Below, in pieces: positions 1 to 7,752 of a stretch of 49,591 nt of DNA. The notes beneath the pieces are model-generated. The model ran no database searches. It was not told where the DNA came from and saw only the letters and a program-made list of their open reading frames with translations. A program made the position numbers and the translations under genes. The stretch is taken from NCBI GenBank assembly GCA_017992695.1, contig JAGOOC010000020.1, positions 1-49,591 of the forward strand, given 5' to 3'. Position 1 is the first letter of the stretch. Each line of letters opens with the position of its first letter. The stretch is from Bacteroides sp. (GTDB taxonomy: Bacteria; Bacteroidota; Bacteroidia; Bacteroidales; Bacteroidaceae).

Positions 1-362
1 GATTAAGTGGATTGAAAATAAACTCAATAATCGACCTCGTAAAAGACTTGGATACCTCACGCCAAACGAAAAATTTAAACAAATTATTAATCAGAATTCT
101 GTTGCATTTGCAAGTTGAATTCAGCAAACCGCTAATTAAAGGTATTGAAAGAATACAAGCAAATTTCGCTTCCAATGGTTATGAAATGGTTAATCTTCTT
201 AACAAAGACTATGATGAGAGAATGAATATTGATCCCATAAACTTCATAACGGATGAAAATTTGGCAGAAGGAAAAAAGATTATCACAGCAGTTATCAAAC
301 CACAAGTAAATTATAATGGCGTTCTTATTCAAAGAGCACAAGTAGATATTTCACAAAACTAA
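1..362 (+). CDS. GrpE-like nucleotide exchange factor, 5'-truncated by window edge
   Basis: The reading frame is open to the left edge. The only in-window start is a TTG at 12, so the true start probably lies outside. The visible 116 residues end in a stretch resembling the GrpE beta-domain: an acidic segment, then 'EGKKIITAVIKPQVNYNG' and 'RAQVDIS', which parallels the family pattern of a hydrophobic strand, Lys-Pro-Gly-Tyr, Asn-Gly and Arg-Pro-Ala-x-Val-x-Val. GrpE releases ADP from Hsp70, and the next gene, 15 bases downstream on the same strand, is an Hsp70. That context supports the call more than the weak sequence match does. Codon use is AT-rich like the three following genes. It is probably a dedicated co-chaperone rather than the housekeeping GrpE, which is normally linked to dnaJ. 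The N-terminal coiled coil cannot be seen. Confidence 0.55.
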   Translation, partial: LSGLKINSIIDLVKDLDTSRQTKNLNKLLIRILLHLQVEFSKPLIKGIERIQANFASNGYEMVNLLNKDYDERMNIDPINFITDENLAEGKKIITAVIKPQVNYNGVLIQRAQVDISQN

Positions 363-377
363 AATATTCAAACTAAA

Positions 378-2888
378 ATGGCTAGAACTAAAATAGATTA
401 CGGTATCGACTTAGGTACAACCAATTCCGCTATTTCAAGAATAGAAAACGGAGAAGCAAGAATAATAAAAATCAATGGTCAAGACGACACGATGCCATCT
501 TGTATCGCATATAATAAAAAAGGAGTTTTAGCTGGAAAAAAAGCATTTGCTGTTTATAGAAGCGACCAAGAAGCTAGCCTATCCCGTAATATAGAGCCTA
601 ATGCATTTATTGAGTTCAAAAGAACAATGGGAACCGATAAAAAATATTTGAGTTCCAACTTAGGGAAAGCATTAAGCTCAGAGGAATTATCGGCAGAAGT
701 TCTAAAAACACTGAAATCATTCGTAATCGATGAAGCTGTAAATGCCGTAGTAATTACCGTTCCTGCTGCTTTCAAAAACAATCAGATTGATGCCACACGA
801 AGAGCTGCAGAGCTGGCCGGATTTGAACATGCGGAAGTTTTGCAAGAACCCGTAGCTGCTGCAATGGCTTATGGTTTAGACAATAAAAAGAAAGATGGCT
901 TTTGGTTGGTTTTCGATTTTGGAGGTGGAACATTTGATGCCGCTTTACTCAAAGTAGAAGACGGCATTATGAAAGTTGCTGATACGGAAGGAGAGAATTA
1001 TTTAGGTGGGAAAAATTTGGATTTGGCTGTTGTTGACGATATCATAATCCCACATATTCGAGAAAGATTTTCAATTAATGATATTTTAAATAACGACAAC
1101 GATAAAGCAAAATATAGAGAAGCGTTAAAGCCTTTTGCCGAAGAATTGAAAAATGAATTATCATTTAAAAGTGATTATAATTTATACAAAGAAGAAGGTT
1201 CTGGAACAGACGATAACGGAGAAGAAATCGAAATTGATTTAACTGTAACACAAAGAGAATTAGAAAAAGTATTATCTCCAATATTTCAAAAAGCGATCGA
1301 TATTTCCAAGAAACTATTGGAAAGAAACAATTTAAAAGGTTCGTCTTTAGATTCTTTAATTTTAGTTGGTGGTCCTACTTATTCCCCGATTGTAAGAAAA
1401 ATGTTGGAGCAACAAATTTGCAAACCTGACACAAACGTTGACCCGATGACGGTTGTGTCAAAAGGAGCTGCATTGTACGCCTCTACTGTTGATATTTCAG
1501 AAGAAATCCAAGAGCAAACGAGAGATAAATCCAAAATTCAAATTCAAATCGGGCACGAAGCATCAACCGTAGAATTGGAAGAATTTGTAACGTTGAAAAT
1601 CTTGATTGATAAAACGGAGGGAACAATTCCCGAAAAAATATTTGCCGAAATTACAAGAAGCGACAAAGCATGGTCAAGCGAAAAAGTAGAAATCAATGAA
1701 ATCGGAGAAGTAATCGAAACACAACTGGCAGAAGAAAAAGCTAATAGTTTTGAGGTTACGCTGTATGATGACAAAGGAAATATATTGGAAAGCGAGCCCC
1801 AGAAGTTTACGATTATACAAGGCTCAAAAATCGGTAATGCTACTTTACCTTATAGTTTTGGTATAGAAATCAAACTCAAAGGAAACGATAAAATTATTTT
1901 CAGCGAGGTTATGGGATTAGAAAAAAACAAATCATTACCCGCAATCGGCACTAAAAACGGATTAAAAACTCAAAAACAAATTCGCCCTGGAATGGCTTCT
2001 GATTTTATTAAAATTCCGTTATACCAAGGAGAACATGGAGCAGACGGAACAAGAGCAATCTACAACGAACACGTTTACGATATTATCATCAGTGGAGTGG
2101 ATTTACCTGCATTATTACCTGATAACAGCGATGTAGATTTGACTATCAACATTGATAAATCTCAAAAAGTTTCGATTCAAGCATATTTTCCCTATTTAGA
2201 TCACACTGCCGAAATAGATATACCAACAGATACTGTTCAATCTGTAGAAACTGATTGGCTTGCCAATGAAATTCGTAAAGCAAAAGGAAGTATCGAAGAA
2301 CTGAAAGAAGAAGGAATTCACGAGAGTAAAGTTCAGAAGATCGAAAGTGAAATCACTGACCTTGAAAGAAAATTTGATAACAACAAAAATGATGTAGACG
2401 GCAAACAAGAGGTCCTAACCAATCTAAGAAAAGTCCTTAAAACCATTGATGAGTTAAGCGAAACCACAGAATGGCCAAAATTAGAAGAAGAGCTAAAAGA
2501 AAAATTTTACCGATTAGAAAAAGTCAATACTGATTTAGGAAACGAGCATTCAACGCAAGCTGTTAATCAGTTGCGTAATCAACTCGAAGAGGTTCTGAAA
2601 TCAAAGGATGTAAAGTTCGGTAAAGCGCTGCTTGATGAAATAAATTCTTTATTCTTTCAAATAACCTTAGTGTATCAACTTATAAATTTCATTAGGCATC
2701 ATAATCAGAACTTTGGCTCTTATAGCTGGAAAGACAATCATAGAGCAAGACAATTGCTGAATGATGGCTTACAACAAATCGGAGAAAATCCGAATGTTGA
2801 TGATTTACACCCAATTGTTATCGACTTAGTCAATTTATTACCAAATGATGAAAGACCAAGCGGAGATGACTCCGTTTTAGTGGGATAA
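378..2888 (+). CDS. Divergent Hsp70 (DnaK-like) chaperone with inserted domain and long coiled-coil tail
   Basis: This is an 836-residue Hsp70-family ATPase, about 200 residues longer than DnaK. The nucleotide-binding domain (residues 1 to about 380) is canonical: phosphate-1 motif IDLGTTNS at 10-17, a near-standard 'VITVPAAFKNNQ' segment, 'EPVAAAMAYG', phosphate-2 motif DFGGGTFD at 180-187, and 'LILVGGPTYSP' for the adenosine motif. Roughly residues 385-490 form an acidic beta-rich insert without a DnaK counterpart, ahead of a substrate-binding-like beta domain that contains 'IPLYQGEHG' near 546. From about 630 onward the protein is charged and heptad-like (coiled coil), and it lacks the EEVD-like or Gly-rich DnaK tail. 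The usual DVTPLSLGIE linker is missing. It lies between the GrpE-like gene and the kinase-AAA gene (3 bases before the latter), implying one transcript. It is likely an active ATPase with a specialised client. The housekeeping DnaK is unlikely, given its length and neighbours. Confidence 0.9.
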   Translation: MARTKIDYGIDLGTTNSAISRIENGEARIIKINGQDDTMPSCIAYNKKGVLAGKKAFAVYRSDQEASLSRNIEPNAFIEFKRTMGTDKKYLSSNLGKALSSEELSAEVLKTLKSFVIDEAVNAVVITVPAAFKNNQIDATRRAAELAGFEHAEVLQEPVAAAMAYGLDNKKKDGFWLVFDFGGGTFDAALLKVEDGIMKVADTEGENYLGGKNLDLAVVDDIIIPHIRERFSINDILNNDNDKAKYREALKPFAEELKNELSFKSDYNLYKEEGSGTDDNGEEIEIDLTVTQRELEKVLSPIFQKAIDISKKLLERNNLKGSSLDSLILVGGPTYSPIVRKMLEQQICKPDTNVDPMTVVSKGAALYASTVDISEEIQEQTRDKSKIQIQIGHEASTVELEEFVTLKILIDKTEGTIPEKIFAEITRSDKAWSSEKVEINEIGEVIETQLAEEKANSFEVTLYDDKGNILESEPQKFTIIQGSKIGNATLPYSFGIEIKLKGNDKIIFSEVMGLEKNKSLPAIGTKNGLKTQKQIRPGMASDFIKIPLYQGEHGADGTRAIYNEHVYDIIISGVDLPALLPDNSDVDLTINIDKSQKVSIQAYFPYLDHTAEIDIPTDTVQSVETDWLANEIRKAKGSIEELKEEGIHESKVQKIESEITDLERKFDNNKNDVDGKQEVLTNLRKVLKTIDELSETTEWPKLEEELKEKFYRLEKVNTDLGNEHSTQAVNQLRNQLEEVLKSKDVKFGKALLDEINSLFFQITLVYQLINFIRHHNQNFGSYSWKDNHRARQLLNDGLQQIGENPNVDDLHPIVIDLVNLLPNDERPSGDDSVLVG

Positions 2889-2891
2889 AAA

Positions 2892-4649
2892 ATGAACAAG
2901 AAAAAATCCATATTAGTTAAAGGTCATGTTATTAACGAAAAGTATTCGGTGAACTTCTTTTTGAAAAAAGGGGGTTATGCCGAAACTTATCGTGTTCAGA
3001 ATGAAGCTAAAGAAACCAAGTTTTTAAAACTATTTGATTATAGCAAATTACACCGGACACAGTTTACTAGTAACGACGATATTTTAGAAATTGAGATGTT
3101 AAAACAAATCAAACATCCAAATTTAGTTAAGTATAACGATCATGGAAATATAATTATCAGCGGTCAAAAATTCGCTTATGTCGTATTAGATTTTGTTAGT
3201 GGAGAAACGTTAGCAGATAAAATGAAGCGTGAAAATGTGCTCAATTTGTATGAGGCAAAAGATATAATACTTAGCACATTAAATGGCTTGAATTATTTAC
3301 ATAACAAACAAATAATTCATAATGACATTACTACTCAAAACATAATGTTGGATTTGTCGGGGAAAGTTTCTATTCCAAGAATCATCGATTTTGGTTATGC
3401 TCGCTTTATAGAACAATCTAACAAAGATTTTTTGAAAGACGGCTTAAACCTATTTTATACAGCTAACGAAACCTTTAATAAAGTCTTTTCTTTTCAAAGT
3501 GATATTTATTCTGTGGGTGCATTGTATTATCATTTACTAACAGGACTACCTCCATATTTCATAGAAACATCCAAATATAAATCGAACCAAATAGTACTAG
3601 AAGATGCTATTTTGGAGGAACGAAAAAAGCCATTGAAATTTTCGGATAAAATAAACGAACAGACACAAAACATTATCCGAAAGGCATTACACTCCAAGGC
3701 TGAACAACGCTTTAAGTCTGCCAAAGAATTTATACAGGCATTAAACGGAGAGCTAGAAATTGAACTCTCTATACCAGAAGGAAATACAAACAAAGTACAA
3801 GAGAAAAAGAGAGGAAAAGGCTTTTCTGCTATTGCAGGAATGCAAGAGTTGAAAGACACAATACAACTTGATGTTATTGATGCGTTGCACGATCAAGTTC
3901 GTTATGCTGAATATGGTTTAACCATTCCAAACGGAATGTTGTTATATGGCCCTCCTGGTTGTGGAAAAACATTTTTTGCAGAAAGAATGGCTGAAGAGAT
4001 TGGATTCAATTTCTATCAAATAAAACCATCTGATATTCAAAGTAAATGGGTAAATGCTTCACAAGAAAATGTCAAAAACTTATTTGATGAGGCAAGAAAA
4101 AATACACCTAGCATTATCTTTATAGACGAATTAGACGCACTTGTCCCCAATAGAGAAAATACAAGTGTTAATCACATGAACACAAGTGTTGTAAACGAAT
4201 TTCTAGCACAAATGAATAATAGTGGGGAGGAAGGTGTCTTTGTAATAGGGGCCACAAACAAACCCAATTCTATTGATCCTGCTATCTTAAGAGCAGGGAG
4301 AATGGATAAGAAGATTTACCTTCCCGTTCCAGACTTTGAAGCAAGAATCGCTTTATTCAAGTTATATCTATCAAAAATAAAGCAAATCGAGATTGGGATA
4401 AACAATGAAGCATTAGCCCTAAAAACAGAAAACTATGCTTCAGTTGACATTAAAAATATATGTGATGAGGCAGCTCGAAAAGCTCTAAAGAGAAATACCC
4501 GAGTTTCATTTGTGATTTTGGAGGATACAATCAATAAGACTCGTCCAAGTTCTACATTGGAAGAATTGAATAGGTATATGGAAATCAAAAAAATAATGGA
4601 AGGGCAGGTATTAAGCAAAAATGATAGGTCAAGAATAGGGTTTAAATAA
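2892..4649 (+). CDS. Protein kinase-AAA+ ATPase fusion
   Basis: This 585-residue cytoplasmic protein joins two ATP-using domains. Residues about 13-285 are a Hanks-type kinase: a degenerate Gly loop 'KKGGYAETY', the ATP-anchoring Lys in 'KFLKLF' (K46), catalytic loop H143-N-D145-ITTQN150 (HRD changed to HND, and the usual catalytic-loop Lys replaced by Thr), DFG at 166-168, and 'SDIYSVGALYY' in the F helix. Residues about 310-570 are a classical AAA+ domain: Walker A GPPGCGKT at 353-360, a 'SKWVNAS' pore-loop-like segment as in VPS4/katanin proteins, Walker B IIFIDE at 408-413, and an arginine-finger helix 'RAGRMD'. I see no signal peptide or membrane helix. The catalytic Asp and DFG suggest kinase activity despite the altered loop. 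The inferred role is phosphorylation-linked unfolding together with the adjacent Hsp70. The fusion is clear; its substrate and pathway are unknown. Confidence 0.9.
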   Translation: MNKKKSILVKGHVINEKYSVNFFLKKGGYAETYRVQNEAKETKFLKLFDYSKLHRTQFTSNDDILEIEMLKQIKHPNLVKYNDHGNIIISGQKFAYVVLDFVSGETLADKMKRENVLNLYEAKDIILSTLNGLNYLHNKQIIHNDITTQNIMLDLSGKVSIPRIIDFGYARFIEQSNKDFLKDGLNLFYTANETFNKVFSFQSDIYSVGALYYHLLTGLPPYFIETSKYKSNQIVLEDAILEERKKPLKFSDKINEQTQNIIRKALHSKAEQRFKSAKEFIQALNGELEIELSIPEGNTNKVQEKKRGKGFSAIAGMQELKDTIQLDVIDALHDQVRYAEYGLTIPNGMLLYGPPGCGKTFFAERMAEEIGFNFYQIKPSDIQSKWVNASQENVKNLFDEARKNTPSIIFIDELDALVPNRENTSVNHMNTSVVNEFLAQMNNSGEEGVFVIGATNKPNSIDPAILRAGRMDKKIYLPVPDFEARIALFKLYLSKIKQIEIGINNEALALKTENYASVDIKNICDEAARKALKRNTRVSFVILEDTINKTRPSSTLEELNRYMEIKKIMEGQVLSKNDRSRIGFK

Positions 4650-4663
4650 TAATATGGTTGATT

Positions 4664-5194
4664 ATGAAACACACAGATTTTGAAAAATTATTGCTAAAAA
4701 CAGCATTTTGCTGTATGGCATCTGACGGAAATATTGATGAGCAAGAAATAGCTCTTTTAAGGAAGTGGCATAACGAAAAAAAACTTTTTGGAGAAGTTGA
4801 CTTGAATAAAACACTAGAAAAGTTACGCCTTGAAATAAATAGTGATAGCCAAAACTTTCTTAGAAATTATTTTAATGAATTAGATACAATCGATTTGTTA
4901 GAAGGAGAAGAATTGAAAGTAATTGAAATCGCCATAGATACAATAAGAGCTGATGACAAGATTGAATATAGTGAGATTAAGTTTTTTAAAGTTATTCGCT
5001 GTAAATTAAAAATAGATGATGATTCTATACTTGTTATCCATCCTGACTTTGAAGAGTTCTTAGCGCAGGATATCAAGAATGACACTCATTCTCGAGAACT
5101 TCTAAATGATTATTTAAATACTAATACATTACCTATATTTAAAAATATAGATACCATATTAACAGATATAGATACCAAAGACAGGGATGGATAA
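4664..5194 (+). CDS. TerB-like stress-response protein
   Basis: This is a 176-residue soluble helical protein. I chose the ATG at 4664; an in-frame TTG at 4658 is less likely. The N-terminus 'LLLKTAFCCMASDGNIDEQE' carries the acidic D-G-x-I-x-x-x-E turn at 21-28 typical of TerB, a four-helix, metal-linked family of tellurite and stress operons. A second related acidic turn, 'RADDKIEYSE', follows at about 95-104, as in TerB folds with two pseudo-symmetric halves. The C-terminal 50 residues are acidic and unrecognised. It sits 14 bases after the kinase-AAA gene, and its stop overlaps a small membrane ORF starting at 5187. TerB proteins elsewhere occur with kinases, phosphatases and chaperones in stress or phage-response clusters, so the context fits. 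A role in tellurite resistance as such is not implied. Confidence 0.7.
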   Translation: MKHTDFEKLLLKTAFCCMASDGNIDEQEIALLRKWHNEKKLFGEVDLNKTLEKLRLEINSDSQNFLRNYFNELDTIDLLEGEELKVIEIAIDTIRADDKIEYSEIKFFKVIRCKLKIDDDSILVIHPDFEEFLAQDIKNDTHSRELLNDYLNTNTLPIFKNIDTILTDIDTKDRDG

Positions 5195-5273
5195 TCAGAG
5201 TTTTATAAAAGCAGTCCTTGCGATATTACTATTACTCTGTTTGTTGAACATGCCTTATGATTTTACCTATTGA
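5187..5273 (+). pseudogene. Truncated small membrane-protein ORF (DUF6804-like N-terminus)
   Basis: The ATG at 5187 overlaps the last 8 bases of the TerB gene and opens a 28-codon ORF. Its product is a single hydrophobic helix ('FIKAVLAILLLLCLLNMPY') followed at once by 'DFTY' and a stop. From memory, the 'LLLLCLL-x-MPY' block matches the start of a small integral membrane family (DUF6804) in which MPY is normally followed by GYYQ and two or more further helices. Here the similarity stops at about 5258, which suggests that the gene was cut at an insertion or deletion junction. Alternatively it is an intact single-helix peptide translated by coupling with TerB. The family assignment is recollection and not a search result. 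Confidence 0.4.
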
Positions 5274-5378
5274 CCACAGATTTATTTCTTTGCTTGGGTT
5301 TGAAGTACTGTAAGCCCCCGATAAAGAATTATGAAACCGCTGAAAGCAACGCAATAGATGAATAAGCAGCATACACTA
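5274..5378. other. Intergenic junction between AT-rich island and backbone
   Basis: These 105 bases separate the + strand island operon from the convergent - strand CPBP gene. I see no tRNA fragment, clear terminator, transposase remnant or obvious direct repeat. Base composition rises from AT-rich to backbone-like across this stretch, so it probably contains the ancestral insertion boundary. Confidence 0.4.
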
Positions 5379-6158
5379 CTATGCTAAAAGGCCACGCTCT
5401 TCTACACTCGTCCGCTTCATCAACCAATATGCACCGATAAAGAGTACGCCAGCTAAAATAGTCAACACAAGGTGCAAGGTATCATTCCCTATCAGTTCAT
5501 TCATATTCTGCACACCGGGGTACTTTAAACTGAGGTATACCGAGAGGCTGTTATTGATGATGTGCACCACGATGCAAGGAATTAAACTGGCTGTTTTATA
5601 ATACATCCAGGCCAATAACAAGCCAATGAGGCCTGCACCTACTACTTGAGCGGGATTGATATGAAAGACACCAAACAAGAGTGCCGAGAGGAGGATGGCT
5701 GTTCGCGGAGTATACTGTTTGAACAACGCTGTAGTGATGGCACCGCGGAACAACAGTTCTTCCAAGATAGGTCCTAAAACGGCAATGCTAAGGATTCCTA
5801 TCCAGCCGGTTTGCATCAAGTCGAACGTATCTTTCATCAGGTCGGGGAGATGCAAGTGTGACATCAGCACATCCAGCAGCCAAATGCCCGAAAGGGTGAT
5901 AACAAGCGTAGACGCCATGTAGGTGGGTGATATGAAAGACCAGGTCGCTTTCTTTGGACTGATGTAGCCAAACTTCCACAGGTAAATCGTCATCATCACA
6001 ATGGACAGCAGCAGTGAGGGAGCCACACTCATGGACTGAATGGTTGAAAGATCACCACCGGTGATTAACAGGTAGATACCACAAAGAATGAGCATGAAGA
6101 TAGCTCCCAGAATCTGCATTCCGAAGTAGATAAACACAAGGGTTAGGGCTGTTTTCAT
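5379..6158 (-). CDS. CPBP-family intramembrane metalloprotease
   Basis: This 259-residue polytopic inner-membrane protein has about seven hydrophobic segments. The CPBP (CAAX protease / bacteriocin-processing) motifs are present in order: EELLFRG with the catalytic Glu pair E133-E134 and R138, F162-GVF-H166 (FxxxH), and H199-IIN-N203 (HxxxN/B). These residues line the metal site of Rce1/MmRce1-type glutamate proteases. The bacterial substrates of most members are unknown. It begins 6 bases after ribF and is probably the last gene of the P-ATPase/HAD/ribF operon. In some bacteria related proteins give bacteriocin immunity, but nothing here supports that. The family call is secure; the function is not. 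Confidence 0.88.
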   Translation of the reverse strand: MKTALTLVFIYFGMQILGAIFMLILCGIYLLITGGDLSTIQSMSVAPSLLLSIVMMTIYLWKFGYISPKKATWSFISPTYMASTLVITLSGIWLLDVLMSHLHLPDLMKDTFDLMQTGWIGILSIAVLGPILEELLFRGAITTALFKQYTPRTAILLSALLFGVFHINPAQVVGAGLIGLLLAWMYYKTASLIPCIVVHIINNSLSVYLSLKYPGVQNMNELIGNDTLHLVLTILAGVLFIGAYWLMKRTSVEERGLLA

Positions 6159-6164
6159 TTCATT

Positions 6165-7106
6165 CTATTTTTCAGGTTTGTACGGTTCGGATAGAAGAGC
6201 TTCAACCGCCGCCTCATCTTTATGCATTTGAAGCACAAGTTCATCAACCGAATTGAATTTCAGTTCGGGGCGAAGGTACTTCACAAAGGAAAGGCGCATG
6301 GGCTGATCGTAAATATCGGCATCAAAATGAAGGATATTTACCTCGATGCTCTTGTTCCCGTTATCAAAGGTAGGGCGGTGACCAATATTCAACATACCTT
6401 TGTAGGTGCGCCCCAACACCGAAACATAAACGGCATATACTCCGTCGGCAGGAATCAATTTGTTGGGGTCGTCGACAGCAAGATTGGCAGTAGGGAAACC
6501 GATGGTTCGCCCAAGCTGATAGCCTCCTACCACTTTTCCATTCAAGAAGTAGGAGTATCCCAAACAGTGCATGGCACAATCCGGCTTGCCTTGAAGCAAA
6601 AGTTCTCTAACAAAAGAAGAGCTCACGGGATGTTCACCATTGGCATACACTTGTGCGCGTATCACTTCCATGCCGATGGCTTCTCCATAACTGCAATAAC
6701 TATCAAATCCTTCGCTGCGATTGTGTCCGAAGCGATGATCGTAACCGATAACAAGGCATTGTACACCATAACGTTCTTTGAGTATATGAGTCATGAATGC
6801 TTGAGCAGTCAAGTGAGAGATATCGCGGGTAAAATCGAGCATGAAGCAGTAATCTACTCCTGTTTCATCCAGCAAGGCTGTTTTCTCTGCCTGGGTAGTG
6901 AGTAAGCGAAACGGATATTCGGGATTCATCACCTTGCGGGGATGTATCGGAAACGTGATGAGTGCCGATGGCAGCCCACGGGCAGCAGCCACCTCCTTCA
7001 CCTGTTCGATGAGGAATCGATGCCCCTGATGCACCCCATCGAAAAATCCAATGGTTGCGACACAGGGGCCGAGTGGCCTATCCGGTATGTGGTATAAAGT
7101 CTGCAT
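6165..7106 (-). CDS. ribF: Bifunctional riboflavin kinase / FAD synthetase
   Basis: This 313-residue enzyme converts riboflavin to FMN and then to FAD in the cytoplasm. The N-terminal adenylyltransferase domain shows the nucleotidyl-transferase signature FFDGVHQGH at 21-29, GYDHRFG at 121-127 and the VSSSFVR stretch at 161-167 (the family's S-S-T/S-x-x-R motif). The C-terminal flavokinase domain has GRTIGFPTANL at about 199-209 and ends in the helical 'LSFVKYLRPELKF' region common to RibF. Length is standard. The gene lies between a HAD hydrolase (24-base gap) and the CPBP protease (6-base gap) on the same strand, so it is probably co-transcribed from the P-ATPase promoter. It is not linked to the other rib genes, which is usual for ribF. 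Confidence 0.96.
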   Translation of the reverse strand: MQTLYHIPDRPLGPCVATIGFFDGVHQGHRFLIEQVKEVAAARGLPSALITFPIHPRKVMNPEYPFRLLTTQAEKTALLDETGVDYCFMLDFTRDISHLTAQAFMTHILKERYGVQCLVIGYDHRFGHNRSEGFDSYCSYGEAIGMEVIRAQVYANGEHPVSSSFVRELLLQGKPDCAMHCLGYSYFLNGKVVGGYQLGRTIGFPTANLAVDDPNKLIPADGVYAVYVSVLGRTYKGMLNIGHRPTFDNGNKSIEVNILHFDADIYDQPMRLSFVKYLRPELKFNSVDELVLQMHKDEAAVEALLSEPYKPEK

Positions 7107-7130
7107 ATCTATATCGGCACCAATAAATAG

Positions 7131-7748
7131 TTAGGTAAAAAGGTGGCTCCAGTCTTCGCCTGCTTTGGGGGTATAGCTCAGTATACCGAGCGATCGGGCG
7201 GTTTCGCAATTGGCCTCCGAGTCGTCGATAAAGAAGGTTTGTTTGGGGTCAATACCGGCATCTTCAATCACTGCTTGAAAGATTTCAGCATCGGGTTTAG
7301 CCATCTTCATCTCGTAGGAAAGGTAGATTTTCTCGAAATAATCTTCGACATGAAAACCTTTATGTCGAAAAGCATTCTTACAAGACCATTTCCAATGAAT
7401 TTCATTGGTGTTGCTAAGCAGGTAAACCACGTATTTCTCTCGAAGTTTCAAGAGCAAATCGAGTTTAAACGAAGGAATGCCGACTAAGAAGCTATTCCAC
7501 ACGGCATCAATCTGACGATCGGTAGCCATTGGTCCCACCTTATCGCGAATAGCGTTACGAAACTCGGAAGCAGTGATCAGTCCTTTTTCCTGCTCCAGAA
7601 AAACTCCTTGCTGATGATACACATCGAGCATCTCCTCGGCATCAAGCAAGCCGAGCTTTTTAAAGTTTTCAATACAACGTGGACGGTCGAGGTCAATCAG
7701 TACGCCGCCAAAGTCAATCAGAAGGTTTTTAATTCCTTTTTTTTTCAT
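7131..7748 (-). CDS. HAD-superfamily (subfamily IA) phosphatase
   Basis: This 205-residue cytoplasmic hydrolase contains the four HAD motifs. Motif I is 'IDFGGVLIDLD' with nucleophile D12; the usual second Asp is Gly, as in YihX-type glucose-1-phosphatases. Motif II is 'LLSNTNEIHW', motif III is the Lys in 'KMAKPDAEIF', and motif IV is 'FFIDDSEANCETA'. The helical cap between motifs I and II identifies subfamily IA. The substrate is probably a small phosphorylated metabolite such as a sugar phosphate or nucleotide. Sitting directly before ribF, it could be considered for the riboflavin-pathway dephosphorylation step, but that is context only. It starts 4 bases after the stop of the P-ATPase gene, which indicates translational coupling. 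Confidence 0.88.
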   Translation of the reverse strand: MKKKGIKNLLIDFGGVLIDLDRPRCIENFKKLGLLDAEEMLDVYHQQGVFLEQEKGLITASEFRNAIRDKVGPMATDRQIDAVWNSFLVGIPSFKLDLLLKLREKYVVYLLSNTNEIHWKWSCKNAFRHKGFHVEDYFEKIYLSYEMKMAKPDAEIFQAVIEDAGIDPKQTFFIDDSEANCETARSLGILSYTPKAGEDWSHLFT

Positions 7749-7752
7749 TTGT

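Noticed and set aside
4664-5194. Classical tellurite-resistance operon
   Set aside because: No terC, terD/terE or terZ-like genes are present; only a TerB-like fold in a chaperone context.
1-5273. Housekeeping dnaK/grpE locus
   Set aside because: The Hsp70 has a non-standard length and linker, dnaJ is not seen, and the partners are a kinase-AAA+ fusion and TerB.
6222-6905. 227-codon + strand open frame inside ribF
   Set aside because: Antisense shadow of a conserved enzyme; no recognisable motif.
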